A program made the translations under genes and the position numbers. Below are positions 18,753 through 28,232 of a stretch of 64,000 bases of DNA, in pieces. The notes under the pieces are model-generated. The model worked only from the letters and a program-made list of their open reading frames with translations, had not been told where the DNA came from and did no database searches. Each line of letters starts with the position of its first letter. Position 1 is the stretch's first letter. The stretch spans positions 1-64,000 of the forward strand of contig PAQS01000048.1 of the NCBI GenBank assembly GCA_002709385.1. The letters run 5' to 3'. The DNA is from Waddliaceae bacterium. Lineage in GTDB: Bacteria; Chlamydiota; Chlamydiia; Chlamydiales; GCA-2709385.

Positions 18753-18823
18753 GAGTCGTATTCAAAAAAGATATAATTACTGATTGATAAGCGATTATAC
18801 GATTCGAAATTAAGGAGAAAAAT

Positions 18824-19729
18824 ATGAGTGATACAAGCGTCGGATCGGGTGCAAGCCCGAATCCTATACAAGGTGCAGATAGTTACGCTGGAAATAAAAC
18901 AACAAGTAACTACACGGAAACTATAGGAAATATTCAAGGAAGAAATAAAGAAGGCCAAAGTTTCGTTCAAGACCGTATCGAAGCTGGGCAAAGATTAGGA
19001 AATGAAGGTGTTCTTTCTGCAAGAGCATCAGAACCTAGTCTACTTCTTCCTTCTGGTTTCCAGGTATCGTTAGAAGGAGAAGTAAATAATAGTACTGGCG
19101 TACAAGAAGGTTCAACAGCAACTCAGAATGCTGAAGCTGCGGTTACTCACTGGCATAGTAACGTTTTTGCTGTAACTTTATTTTTACTCATTACAGAAAT
19201 ACAAAGTGAATATTCCAAAATGGCTTTTCAAATGGCAATGTTCCAAGCAAATGATGTGAAAGAAATGCAGCGCGATATTGGTCATACTATGGCGGAATTG
19301 CATATTGCAAAAGGTGAACTAGCCGAGAAATTCCAAAACTTCAAGGCTAAAATGATGTATGTACAAGCTGGAGCTGCCATTGGTGGTGGAGCGATGCAGA
19401 TTGGAGGTGCTGGAGCAGGTATGAGTGTTTCAAGCAGTAGATCCATGGCTGTGACTCAAGTAGGTTCTGGTTTGAGTAGCATTGTGAAAGATGGTACTAC
19501 TGCTGCCGCACAAGGGCAAACTGCTGCTGCTGAGGGTGAATACCAAGCTGCAAGTTCAGATAAAGATGCTGAGCTCGCTTTAACACAGACCTCTCAAGGT
19601 ATGACTAATGACTTTAGCCAAGTAGTAAAAGAAGAAGAACAGGCTTTAATAAGACAAATTAACGACTTACTAGATCGTCTATCAGATGCCATGAAGCGTC
19701 TTAAAGATGCTACTGATATGAGATCTTAG
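18824..19729 (+). CDS. Putative minor T3SS translocator (CopD/SctB-like)
   Basis: 301 aa with one strong hydrophobic segment (about residues 108-125, NVFAVTLFLLITEI), a helical region, a Gly/Ala-rich stretch (about 178-200) and a C-terminal coiled coil (about 265-298). One membrane segment, a coiled coil and a place between a SycD chaperone and CopB genes are what is expected of the YopD/CopD class. No signal peptide, as usual for T3SS substrates. AAGGAG lies 8 nt upstream. Assignment rests on architecture and neighbourhood. Confidence 0.6.
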   Translation: MSDTSVGSGASPNPIQGADSYAGNKTTSNYTETIGNIQGRNKEGQSFVQDRIEAGQRLGNEGVLSARASEPSLLLPSGFQVSLEGEVNNSTGVQEGSTATQNAEAAVTHWHSNVFAVTLFLLITEIQSEYSKMAFQMAMFQANDVKEMQRDIGHTMAELHIAKGELAEKFQNFKAKMMYVQAGAAIGGGAMQIGGAGAGMSVSSSRSMAVTQVGSGLSSIVKDGTTAAAQGQTAAAEGEYQAASSDKDAELALTQTSQGMTNDFSQVVKEEEQALIRQINDLLDRLSDAMKRLKDATDMRS

Positions 19730-19749
19730 TGAAATGGAGCTAAAAAATA

Positions 19750-22047
19750 ATGAGTATTGAATCATTACCAAACAGCTCAGACCACTCAGAGTCTATAATC
19801 AATAGAGGAGGCCGCTCTATGGCCAAGCCTCCTAAGGCTCCTAGTAATTCTCCATCGGGAAACCGTTTGGTGAACGATCGTGTTGTGTCTGCAAGTACTG
19901 ATCAATATTTAAACGAACAAGATAAACAGTTTTTGATTTCGATTTCTAGTGAAAGCCCTTTCATTCCACAGCTCAGTAAAGAACGTTTAGAAAAACAAAC
20001 AAAATTTTCTATAAAGGACCTAACATCATTAATCGAACAACTGATGGCTGATCCTGCTATAGCAGAAGAAATCCGCTCTTACCTCGAATCTACAGGTTAT
20101 TCTGTACCCGGTTTTCTTACACATATACTGAATAAAAAATATCCTAATGGAAAAATTCCAGAAGAGCTTATTGACTTAGTTGAAAAATTAGCTAGTGGAC
20201 AGTCTTTAGATTCTGAAGGAGAAGAAGAAGCCCCTTCTTCTATGACAGAACAGTTCAATACTTTAGATGCAGAGACACAAAGCGATGTGATCTCTATGGC
20301 TTTATTTTTTAGTGCTATTGCTGCTGTAACAGCTCTCATTTCAAATTTACAAAATGATATGTTGATGGCTACAGCTGATATTTTAGCTGAGTACCGTGAT
20401 GTCTCTTGGGATAATCTAGAAATTAGCGAAGATCGCTCTGAAAAACAGGTAGAAAAACTGCAAGACCAGATGGAAGCACTAAAAGAAGCTGAAAAGAAAT
20501 CAGGAGGAATATTTGCTGGTATTCTTTCTGCATTGGTTGTTGTTGCTGCTATCATGCTTGTTCTCGTAGTCATTGCTGCAGTTGTTGTCGTTGGTGCGGT
20601 CGCAGCAATTGTCTCAGGTGGAGCGCTAGTTCCACTATTGATTTTTGCTGTTGCGGCGATAATAGCCCTAGGTGCTAGTCTTATTTCTTTTGCCATGTCC
20701 GCAGCATCAGCGATTTCATTTGCTGCTAGCGAAAAGACAATTGAGCAGCAGTTTTGGGAGATGTTACCTTTTGAGGTTCCTAAATGGGCTCAAATACTTA
20801 TAGAGGTATTAGTACAAATTGTTCTAGTCGTAGCTTCTCTAGGTACTGTTCTCGTGGCTCTTCCTGCTAAAATTGCTGAAGCTTCTGCTAAAATTGGTGT
20901 ACAAACGCTAAATGCAATAGTAAGAGCTATAATTATGATTATAGTAGAAGCTGTAAAAGCAATTAAAAAATCTGTTCTTTTTGCTGTAACAGCTTTAGTT
21001 GCCGCTACAGGAACAATTGTAGCTTCTACTGTGGTAAAAGGTGTTGGAGCTGGAATAAAAGCTGCTATGGTAATTATCAAAACTGTAACTGAAGCCATTG
21101 TCGAAGCTCTTATTCAAGGTACAAAAGCTGTTTTAAAAATGCTTGCAAAGTTGCTCGTTGCCTTGTACACATCTCTGTTTAAGGGTACAGTCAAGAATTT
21201 TCAAGCGAACATTAAATTTATCAAAATCTTATTCGGTGTCTATAAAGAGTCCGCAAAAAGTTCTATCGCTGCTCGAGGTCTTTTGGGTGCTATTGGTAAA
21301 GGAGCAAGCTCTGCTGTAAAAGGAGCTGGGAGCTCCGTGAAATCTGCTGTAACAACAGCCGGAGAATCTTTAGAAGCAGCAAAAAACTTTCTGAAAAGCT
21401 CTGATGCCATGATTACAGCGGCTAAATCTAAGGCAAATGCAGCCAAAGAATCACTTTGGTCTAAGCTATTTACTGAAACAGCTGAAGGAACCTTAAAAGT
21501 AAATCAAGAAACGCAAAAGCAACTTGCTGCTGCTTCTGTGGCGACCTCTATAATGTACAGTACAACATCGCTAACTGCGAATGATCGTTTGCAAGAAGCT
21601 ATTATACAAGTTGGAGTAGCTTTTGGAGTTCCTGAAGAAATCATGGATATGCTAGCTCAACAAATTATTGCGATGATACAAATTCTAGCTTTGTTTGCTG
21701 CAATGTTTACTCTTGCCGGAGCTGGTGTATCCATCCAAGTAATGTATAAATCAGTTTTGGTTTTTCAATCAGCCACACAAGGTATGTCCAGTATTTTTCA
21801 AGGGGTCAGCTTGATTAAACAAGGACAAGCCCAAGAAAAAATTGGGGAAGAGCAACGTGAAGCTGAACGTTATAAAGGTTTAGTTTTGCAAACAAAAATA
21901 CTAAAAAAAGATTTCCAAGTGGGAATTGATCGAATGCAAGAAACTTATGACCAATTAGCAACTGACTTTAAATCCTGGGGAGATACTCTAGAACATATGT
22001 TTAATGCTTACAAATCAGCATTAAACAACATGACAATGAGAGCATAA
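19750..22047 (+). CDS. copB: Major T3SS translocator, CopB/SctE family (copy 1)
   Basis: 765 aa. CopB-type proteins insert in the host membrane to form the translocation pore. A polar secretion/chaperone region comes first (1-180), with SPFIPQLSKERL followed by an alpha-helical domain. The hydrophobic core includes a long segment at about 253-330, another at about 347-435 and a third at about 634-665. A coiled coil precedes the first segment (ISEDRSEKQVEKLQDQMEALKEAEKK). It is larger than the roughly 490 aa CopB of Chlamydia. A close tandem paralogue starts 28 nt downstream. Confidence 0.85.
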   Translation: MSIESLPNSSDHSESIINRGGRSMAKPPKAPSNSPSGNRLVNDRVVSASTDQYLNEQDKQFLISISSESPFIPQLSKERLEKQTKFSIKDLTSLIEQLMADPAIAEEIRSYLESTGYSVPGFLTHILNKKYPNGKIPEELIDLVEKLASGQSLDSEGEEEAPSSMTEQFNTLDAETQSDVISMALFFSAIAAVTALISNLQNDMLMATADILAEYRDVSWDNLEISEDRSEKQVEKLQDQMEALKEAEKKSGGIFAGILSALVVVAAIMLVLVVIAAVVVVGAVAAIVSGGALVPLLIFAVAAIIALGASLISFAMSAASAISFAASEKTIEQQFWEMLPFEVPKWAQILIEVLVQIVLVVASLGTVLVALPAKIAEASAKIGVQTLNAIVRAIIMIIVEAVKAIKKSVLFAVTALVAATGTIVASTVVKGVGAGIKAAMVIIKTVTEAIVEALIQGTKAVLKMLAKLLVALYTSLFKGTVKNFQANIKFIKILFGVYKESAKSSIAARGLLGAIGKGASSAVKGAGSSVKSAVTTAGESLEAAKNFLKSSDAMITAAKSKANAAKESLWSKLFTETAEGTLKVNQETQKQLAAASVATSIMYSTTSLTANDRLQEAIIQVGVAFGVPEEIMDMLAQQIIAMIQILALFAAMFTLAGAGVSIQVMYKSVLVFQSATQGMSSIFQGVSLIKQGQAQEKIGEEQREAERYKGLVLQTKILKKDFQVGIDRMQETYDQLATDFKSWGDTLEHMFNAYKSALNNMTMRA

Positions 22048-22074
22048 ACAAGTAGGGATAATAGGGGGAAAGCC

Positions 22075-24417
22075 ATGTCTGGTGGCTTAGAGAACTTATT
22101 ACATAATTCAGCCTTTATACAGGCCTATATTCAACCGGTAAGTCCCCTTGCCGAGAATCCCGCAACCCTTAATAAATCTGTAGATACGAATGTTTCTTCA
22201 AACGATACTCACCTTTTAGGCTTATCTGTCTTTAAAGATGATGTAGGAACTAATAATATAAATCCTACTGGAGAAGTAAACGACTTAAACACGATTCCTA
22301 TTTCAGCAGAATTTCCTTTCATCCCACACTTGCCTTTGGAACGTCAGGAGAAAATGACAGACCTTTCAATTAATCAATCAGTTGAAGTTCTCACTCAACT
22401 GATTGCAGACCCGTCTATTGCTAAAGAGCTACAAACTTACCTAAGTGAAAACAACTATCAAATTCCTCAGTTTGTTCAAGCTACTTTAAATAACAAATAT
22501 TCCGATGGAAAAATTCCTAAAGAATTAATTGATTTAGTGCTGTTTGTTGCGACTCCTGCACAAAGTAAAGCAACAATGACTAATGAAGAAGTTGAAGCGA
22601 AATCTAATCAACTTTCAGCATTACCGCCTAAAACAAAGTCCGATGTGATTTCCATGGCTTCTTTTTTTGGGGCCATTGCTGCTGTAACCGCTTTGATTTC
22701 TCAGTTACAAAACGATATGTTGATGGCTACCGCTGATATTTTAGCTGAATATCGTGATGTAGCTTGGGATAACTTGCACATTAGTGAAGATCGAGCTGAA
22801 AAGCAGGTGGAAAAGTTACAAGATCAATTGGAAGCATTAAAAGAAGCTGAACAAAAATCTAGTGGTATATTTGGCGGTATTCTTGCTGCTCTCGCTCTAG
22901 TTGTAGTAGTAATGATCATTGTTGTAGTAATTGCTGTTGTAGTTGTTTTAGCAGCTTTAGTGGCTGTTATTTCCACAGTTCTTTCAGGAGGAGCCTTACT
23001 TCCTGTAGTAATTCCTTTTATAATTGCTGTTATTGCGTTAGTTGCCAGCCTTATTTCTTTAGCCATATCTACAGCAAGTATGATTTCATTTGCTGCTAGT
23101 GAAAAGACTATTGAAGAACAAATTTGGGCTATTTTACCTTTTGAAGTGCCTATGTGGGCTCAAATATTAGTGGAAGTACTAGTTCAAGTAGTACTTACTA
23201 TAGCTTCTATGGGAACAATACTAGTGGCCCTACCAGGTAAAATTGCTGAGGCATCCGCTAAAATTAGTCTCGCTGCTATCATAGCTGCAGTCAAAGCTTT
23301 CTTCTCTTCTCTCCGTTCGGCTTTAACACAGGTTGGAAAAATTGTAGTTTTTCTTGTTACGGCAGTTGTAGCAACAACGGCAACAAGTGTTGCAACGGGA
23401 GTAGCAAAAGGTATTCAAGCTGGTTTAAAAACTGCAATAACAATGATTAAAAGTGTAGTAGAAATCATTGTTGATGCTCTTATCCAATCAGTCAAAGTTG
23501 CTTGGAAAATGATTAAACAGCTTCTCACGGCTCTTTATTCATTAACAATTAAAGGTACTGTCCAAAATGCCCAAGCTAACTGGAAATTTTTAAAAATTCT
23601 TGTCGGTGCTTACACTCAATCGGCCAAAGAGTCTGTAAAAGCACACGGAATTGTAGGTGCAATAGGTAAAGGTGCTAGCTCTGCAACAAAGGCAGCAGGA
23701 AGAGCAGTCGGATCTGCAGCTTCATCAGTTGCGGACTCTTTTCACTCTGCCAAAAACTTTCTTTCAAGTCGTGAAGCGATATCTCAGGCTGTTCAAGCAA
23801 AAGCAAAAGCAGCTAAACAGTCTATGTGGTCTAAACTTTTCACCGAAACAAGCGAGGGTGGCTTACAAGTAAACAATGCAACACAAAAAGAACTAGCTGG
23901 ATTGGCTGGAGCAAGCGCTATCATGTACAGTACAACCTCTCTCACTGTTAACGACCGCCTCCAAACAGCTATTATTGAAGTAGGAGTCGCTTTTGGTATT
24001 CCTGAAGAAATCATGGACATGCTAGCTCAACAAATCGTAGCAATGATACAAATTCTTGCTCTATTTGCCGCAATATTTACGCTTGCCGGAGCAGGTGTAT
24101 CTATCCAATTGATGTATAAAACAGTTTTAGTTTTTCAATCAGCATCACAAGGGATGTCCAGTATTTTCCAAGGTGTTAGCTTGATCAGACAAGGACAAGC
24201 ACAAGAAAAAATCGGGGAAGAGCAAAAAGAGGCTGAACGCTACAAAGGTTTAGTCATGCAAACAAAAATATTAGAAAAAGACTTCCAAGTGGGTATCGAT
24301 AAAATGCAAGAAACCTACGACCAGTTGGCTACCGACTTCAAAGCTTGGGGAGATACTTTAGAACATATGTTCAATGCCTATAAATCCGCAGTGAATAACA
24401 TGACAATGCGAGCATAG
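22075..24417 (+). CDS. copB2: Major T3SS translocator, CopB/SctE family (copy 2)
   Basis: 780 aa, a tandem paralogue of the preceding gene. It shares the FPFIPHLPLER segment, the coiled coil before the first hydrophobic block, all hydrophobic blocks, and an almost identical last 150 residues ending VNNMTMRA. The N-terminal 100 residues differ most. AGGGGGAAAGCC precedes the ATG. Chlamydia also has two CopB proteins (CT578, CT861) but in separate loci, each with its own LcrH; here they are adjacent and share one chaperone gene. Confidence 0.85.
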   Translation: MSGGLENLLHNSAFIQAYIQPVSPLAENPATLNKSVDTNVSSNDTHLLGLSVFKDDVGTNNINPTGEVNDLNTIPISAEFPFIPHLPLERQEKMTDLSINQSVEVLTQLIADPSIAKELQTYLSENNYQIPQFVQATLNNKYSDGKIPKELIDLVLFVATPAQSKATMTNEEVEAKSNQLSALPPKTKSDVISMASFFGAIAAVTALISQLQNDMLMATADILAEYRDVAWDNLHISEDRAEKQVEKLQDQLEALKEAEQKSSGIFGGILAALALVVVVMIIVVVIAVVVVLAALVAVISTVLSGGALLPVVIPFIIAVIALVASLISLAISTASMISFAASEKTIEEQIWAILPFEVPMWAQILVEVLVQVVLTIASMGTILVALPGKIAEASAKISLAAIIAAVKAFFSSLRSALTQVGKIVVFLVTAVVATTATSVATGVAKGIQAGLKTAITMIKSVVEIIVDALIQSVKVAWKMIKQLLTALYSLTIKGTVQNAQANWKFLKILVGAYTQSAKESVKAHGIVGAIGKGASSATKAAGRAVGSAASSVADSFHSAKNFLSSREAISQAVQAKAKAAKQSMWSKLFTETSEGGLQVNNATQKELAGLAGASAIMYSTTSLTVNDRLQTAIIEVGVAFGIPEEIMDMLAQQIVAMIQILALFAAIFTLAGAGVSIQLMYKTVLVFQSASQGMSSIFQGVSLIRQGQAQEKIGEEQKEAERYKGLVMQTKILEKDFQVGIDKMQETYDQLATDFKAWGDTLEHMFNAYKSAVNNMTMRA

Positions 24418-24605
24418 AGAACGATAAATTTATAATTAAAAAGATAAAAAACTTTATAGGTAATAAGAAATTAGTACTGGATAAATAAATGTGGAGAACA
24501 AATACTGGCACTTTAAACTCTAAAGCGCTTTGTAAAAAAACCACTAATAAAAAGTAAAATTTGGCATCAATGATGCTCAACAAAGTGAAAACAAGAGGAA
24601 AAATC

Positions 24606-25019
24606 ATGAAACTCAAAGACCATATGGCACATCTCGCTAAGGCATTTGAGCTTAGAGATCCTCTTGAAGAAGAGAGTGAGGGAGTATTTGCCCTACCAAT
24701 AGATGCGAATAGAGCTGTTACTATTGCAGAAACAGATACTGGTTTTAGCCTCTCATGCACTGTGGCTCAGTGCCCTGCACAAGGAAGAGAGGAACTTTTT
24801 ACCCAGTTATTATATGCGGATTTATTTGGGCAAGGAACACATGGCTTTTTACTAGGACTAAATGAAGAAGGAAGCGAGATTACTTTATCCTATGACTGTC
24901 ATCATGAACTTGATCTTGAAGAATTTGAGTATATGATTGATGATTTTACAGATATGGTCGACTTTTGGGAAGAAGAGACCAAGAACTATGGGCCAAGGGC
25001 AAAAAATACTCCCTTTTAG
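24606..25019 (+). CDS. CesT-type T3SS chaperone, Scc4/CT663-like
   Basis: 137 aa, acidic, with the alternating helix/strand pattern of class I secretion chaperones (SCSLTVAQ-like strand, then LLYADLFGQGTHGFLLGL). Its place directly before cdsD matches CT663 (Scc4), which in Chlamydia co-chaperones CopN and also binds RNA polymerase. The ATG at 24606 has AGAGGAAAAATC upstream; an in-frame ATG 15 codons earlier has no such signal. No CopN gene is in the window. Confidence 0.65.
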   Translation: MKLKDHMAHLAKAFELRDPLEEESEGVFALPIDANRAVTIAETDTGFSLSCTVAQCPAQGREELFTQLLYADLFGQGTHGFLLGLNEEGSEITLSYDCHHELDLEEFEYMIDDFTDMVDFWEEETKNYGPRAKNTPF

Positions 25020-25050
25020 GAAGAGAACGTTAGTAACGGTGTAAGGTGCG

Positions 25051-26928
25051 ATGGCTGCTAAATTAGTCTTAGAAGAAGGCGAAGTGGAAGGCGTAGTTCT
25101 TTCTTTAGAAGAAGGAGAGGAATGGGTCATCGGCAATAACCCTGAGATATGCCAACTTGTGGTGGAAGATACCCAAGTTCGCCCTCAGCATGTGCGTTGC
25201 CGATCCACAGAAGAAGGAATTGAAATAGAGGCCTTTGACGAAGAAGCAGCTGTCTACGTGAATGAAGAAGAATTAACAGAAGCTTATCTCCTACATGATG
25301 GAGATAAAATTCAAATGGGTAATAGTCTTTTCCGCTTTGAAGCGCCAGACCTCTTAGCAGAAGAAACTGAAGAAGGTACTATGGAAGAAACAAGCTCACC
25401 TGTAGACAGTGCAAAAACAAACACTGAAACAGAAGCAGAAATTGAAGCGGAAGAAGAAACGCAGCAATACGATACGATTTTTGACGCCGATACAGATACA
25501 AGTAGTCCAGAAGATAGTGAGTTTGCAGAAATCCATTTTGGAATGATGGAAAGTGACCGCTTCCTACTAAAAGTGATTGCTGGGCCGAATACGGGTGCAG
25601 AATTTAGTATGCATTCAGGTGCACAGTACTTGATCGGAACTGATGGTGCAAATTGTGATTTAGTTTTTCACGATGTAAGTGTATCACGCCAACACCTTAA
25701 ACTTTTAGTAAGTGAAGAAGGGCGAATCAGTGTAGAGGATTTAGGAAGTCGTAACGGTGTTTTAATCAATGGTCAAAAAGCAGAGGGAAAAACAGAGTTA
25801 ACTCCTAACCACCTAGTGAGTATTGGTACAACAACTTTTATTGTGATCGACCGAGAAGGATCTACTGATACTGTTATGTCCCCTGTGGTAACAAGCCATA
25901 GTTTTGAAAAAGAAAAACCTGAAGAAAAAGAAGAACTTAGAACTACAACGCTTCCCTCTGGAGATGAAAATAACTTAGAAAGCAACGAAAGCAAAAAAAG
26001 TTATTTAGAAGAAGAAGAGGAAGAAGAATCGTTAAGTAATTTAGTTTTTGTCTGCATCGTAGCAGGGCTTTTTCTTATTATGGGCATGGGTACAGCTTTG
26101 TTATTTAACAAAGAGGATGTAGTACTTGATCAAGGCACTCACTATTCAATGGTGGAAGAAGCTCTCTTGAAGTTTCCACAGGTGCGCTATAACTACAATC
26201 GCTCAACGGGAAGACTTCTTGTAGGTGGACATGTACTAAGTAGATTTGACAAAAACCAAATTCTTCAAAATTTGAATGAAATTGGTTTTTCAGAAAGCGA
26301 TGTAGACGACAGTATCGTGATTGATGAATTGGTTTGGCAAGATGCCAACCAACAACTGAGTAATGACCCTACATTTAGGAGTATTACGATTCACTCAGTG
26401 ACACCGGGTCAATTCATCATGACAGGTCAGTTAAAAACGAGAACTGAAGCTGACCGCTTAATGGACTTTTTAACGATAAACTTTCGTTATATAGATGTCC
26501 TAGAAAATAGAGTTATTGTAGAGGAAGAAATATTAGACGAAGTATACAGCCAGCTACGTAATAATGGCTTAGGTGAAATTGTAGCAGAGCTAAATAATGG
26601 AGATTTAAGACTTACAGGATTTGCATCAGTCACTCAGCAAAGCACCCTGAACTTTTTACTTGATGCGTTCAAGGAAATCACAGGGATTAAAAATGTTCGT
26701 AATTTGGTTGCTCAACTAGCTCCTGAAGAAGCTATGGTAAACTTGTCAGAGCAATACCAAGTGACTGGATATTCACGAACTGATGATGTGAATGTAAGTG
26801 TGATCATTAACGGACGTATACTTTCTCGTGGAGACGTTATTGATGGCCTGACCATCATAAGAATTTCACAAGATGCGGTTTTCCTCGAAAAAGACGGTTT
26901 TAAGTACCGTATTGATTACCGTAAATAA
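25051..26928 (+). CDS. cdsD: T3SS inner-membrane ring protein CdsD/SctD with two FHA domains
   Basis: 625 aa. SctD forms the outer of the two inner-membrane rings of the injectisome. Residues about 20-95 and 170-270 are forkhead-associated domains; the second has the canonical LIGTDG..CDLVF, SVSRQHLKL and DLGSRNGVLINGQ motifs that bind phosphothreonine. An acidic linker leads to one transmembrane helix (about 330-353), then periplasmic BON-like ring domains (about 360-560). Two FHA domains and this length match chlamydial CdsD (CT664), which in Chlamydia is phosphorylated by PknD. Confidence 0.9.
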   Translation: MAAKLVLEEGEVEGVVLSLEEGEEWVIGNNPEICQLVVEDTQVRPQHVRCRSTEEGIEIEAFDEEAAVYVNEEELTEAYLLHDGDKIQMGNSLFRFEAPDLLAEETEEGTMEETSSPVDSAKTNTETEAEIEAEEETQQYDTIFDADTDTSSPEDSEFAEIHFGMMESDRFLLKVIAGPNTGAEFSMHSGAQYLIGTDGANCDLVFHDVSVSRQHLKLLVSEEGRISVEDLGSRNGVLINGQKAEGKTELTPNHLVSIGTTTFIVIDREGSTDTVMSPVVTSHSFEKEKPEEKEELRTTTLPSGDENNLESNESKKSYLEEEEEEESLSNLVFVCIVAGLFLIMGMGTALLFNKEDVVLDQGTHYSMVEEALLKFPQVRYNYNRSTGRLLVGGHVLSRFDKNQILQNLNEIGFSESDVDDSIVIDELVWQDANQQLSNDPTFRSITIHSVTPGQFIMTGQLKTRTEADRLMDFLTINFRYIDVLENRVIVEEEILDEVYSQLRNNGLGEIVAELNNGDLRLTGFASVTQQSTLNFLLDAFKEITGIKNVRNLVAQLAPEEAMVNLSEQYQVTGYSRTDDVNVSVIINGRILSRGDVIDGLTIIRISQDAVFLEKDGFKYRIDYRK

Positions 26929-26946
26929 GTTAGGAGAAGCTGACCC

Positions 26947-27198
26947 ATGTTTGGACTGGAAGACAATAAAAAAGGACCAAAGAAACAGGGCTCAGAAGAA
27001 GAGTTACTCGATTTTGAAAAAGACATGAAAAATGCCACAAAACGAGAAAAAACCAAACAACACACGCATAAAAAAATGCATATGATCAAAACAGCCCTCC
27101 GGGAGGGTGACATGAAGGAAGAGTTTGATCAACTAGGGGTACTCCTTCATGGATATGCTGCGTTAATAAACGTAATAGATAAAACCCCAAAAAAATAA
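26947..27198 (+). CDS. cdsE: Needle-subunit chaperone CdsE (CT665-like)
   Basis: 83 aa, small, highly charged and helical, with a C-terminal hydrophobic helix (FDQLGVLLHGYAALINVID). Size and place between cdsD and the needle gene match CT665. In Chlamydia, CdsE and CdsG together keep the needle protein CdsF from polymerising in the cytoplasm. It starts 18 nt after cdsD with TAGGAG upstream. Confidence 0.75.
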   Translation: MFGLEDNKKGPKKQGSEEELLDFEKDMKNATKREKTKQHTHKKMHMIKTALREGDMKEEFDQLGVLLHGYAALINVIDKTPKK

Positions 27199-27209
27199 TA
27201 ATAAATAGT

Positions 27210-27243
27210 GTGTTTATGGCTCCAAAACCAGCCACATAAACAC
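27210..27243 (+). promoter_or_regulatory. Hairpin between cdsE and the needle gene cdsF
   Basis: A 9-bp stem GTGTTTATG/CATAAACAC plus a 3-bp inner stem, with a 2-nt bulge on one side. No U-run follows. A strong GGGGGGG Shine-Dalgarno region for cdsF comes 24 nt later. It may protect or process the transcript so that the needle subunit is made in excess. Confidence 0.5.
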
Positions 27244-27278
27244 CCGTTTGATTTCGGAACAACCCAGGGGGGGAAATT

Positions 27279-27518
27279 ATGACTAATCGTTCCGGTTTTA
27301 GTATGGAAAACTTACTCGTTAACATCGTGCAGAATGCCGTAACATCTGCTCGAGATAAACTTAACGAGATTAAGATCCAAGGTAGCTCGATCAGTATCGG
27401 GAACATGTTTGAGATGCAAATGTTGATGAACCGTCTATCTCAATTTTCTGAGATGAGCACATCTGTTGTATCTGCTTCGAATACGGCCATCGGATCGATT
27501 GCCAGAAACATAAAATAA
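27279..27518 (+). CDS. cdsF: T3SS needle subunit CdsF/SctF
   Basis: 79 aa, the right size for the needle protein that polymerises into the extracellular filament. It is two helices joined by a polar turn (about residues 34-38), with the C-terminus ending in the assembly helix VVSASNTAIGSIARNIK. There is no signal peptide; export is by the T3SS itself. Position between its two chaperone genes is as in Chlamydia (CT665-CT667). The preceding 7-G Shine-Dalgarno is unusually strong. Confidence 0.85.
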   Translation: MTNRSGFSMENLLVNIVQNAVTSARDKLNEIKIQGSSISIGNMFEMQMLMNRLSQFSEMSTSVVSASNTAIGSIARNIK

Positions 27519-27713
27519 TGGCTGGTTAGCAGTCTATGCGTGGGTCAAACAATGGATTGTGGAGCCCATAAAAGACAAGTAGCTAGCAGTGGAGCTGTTT
27601 AAAGCACCGCTCCACCGTGCTCAAGTGGCTTCCCGGACGATTTTGACTCGTCTTGGATGCCCTTGGCTGATTTGCTCGTTATATAAAGCTAACTAGAACA
27701 AACAGGGCAAAGT
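27519..27713 (+). other. Structured 195-nt spacer between cdsF and cdsG
   Basis: Unusually long for this operon and clearly richer in GC than the DNA around it. It contains a 7-bp stem GTGGAGC/GCTCCAC (27589-27595 with 27609-27615) and a 5-bp stem GACGA/TCGTC (27636-27640 with 27648-27652). No U-run follows either, and there is no sensible ORF longer than 11 codons. It may stabilise the cdsF message or encode a small RNA. Confidence 0.4.
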
Positions 27714-28148
27714 ATGAGTGAAGAAAAGTTTGAGCAGTTCTTGGATGATTACCGTTTGCTTATTGAAGCAGGGTTTTCAGCTGTAAAACTTTGTGATGAG
27801 ACAGCGGCACATCGATTATTTTGTGCGGCAGAAGTTCTTAGATCTGATGCTCCTGAATGGGCATTAGGTTTGGGTTACATTGCGCTCAATAAACTTGAGG
27901 TAAAAAAAGCAGCTCAAATTTTCAAAGAAGTTCTTGAGCAACATCCTGATTACCATATCGCTCAGACGTTTTATGGTCTGGCGTTACTCTTTTCTAAAGA
28001 GACACGGCAAGAAGGAGAAAGGCTTATCAAGGATTCTATGAATAAGACTGATGATCCGTCCGTTAAAAATTTAGGGCGTGTCTCGTTAGAGTTTGCTGAA
28101 ACAGACCTTAAGAAATCTAAAGCACCCTTTTTTACAGGTGCTGAGTAA
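27714..28148 (+). CDS. cdsG: TPR-type needle chaperone CdsG (CT667-like)
   Basis: 144 aa, helical, with tetratricopeptide-like repeats (AEVLRSDAPEWALGLGYIALNKLEVKKA and the following pair). This is the YscG/PscG fold that binds the C-terminal helix of the needle subunit. Place and length fit CT667. An AGGG lies 7 nt before the ATG. Confidence 0.75.
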   Translation: MSEEKFEQFLDDYRLLIEAGFSAVKLCDETAAHRLFCAAEVLRSDAPEWALGLGYIALNKLEVKKAAQIFKEVLEQHPDYHIAQTFYGLALLFSKETRQEGERLIKDSMNKTDDPSVKNLGRVSLEFAETDLKKSKAPFFTGAE

Positions 28149-28232
28149 TGAAAAGAACTGTAGCTCTGTTGAAGAGAATACAAGGGACTTTGACTTACAT
28201 TATGTTAACCCTAGAACTAAGGACCAAGTAAT

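Noticed and set aside
20097..20696. Long minus-strand frame of 199 codons inside the first copB gene
   Set aside because: It mirrors the hydrophobic, codon-biased copB region and gives a repetitive Ala/Thr/Ser product without a ribosome site; similar shadows occur opposite copB2 and cdsC (39926-40462).
24488..24556. 22-codon ORF between copB2 and the Scc4-like gene
   Set aside because: No ribosome site and no sensible composition; it is shorter than chance frames expected in AT-rich DNA.
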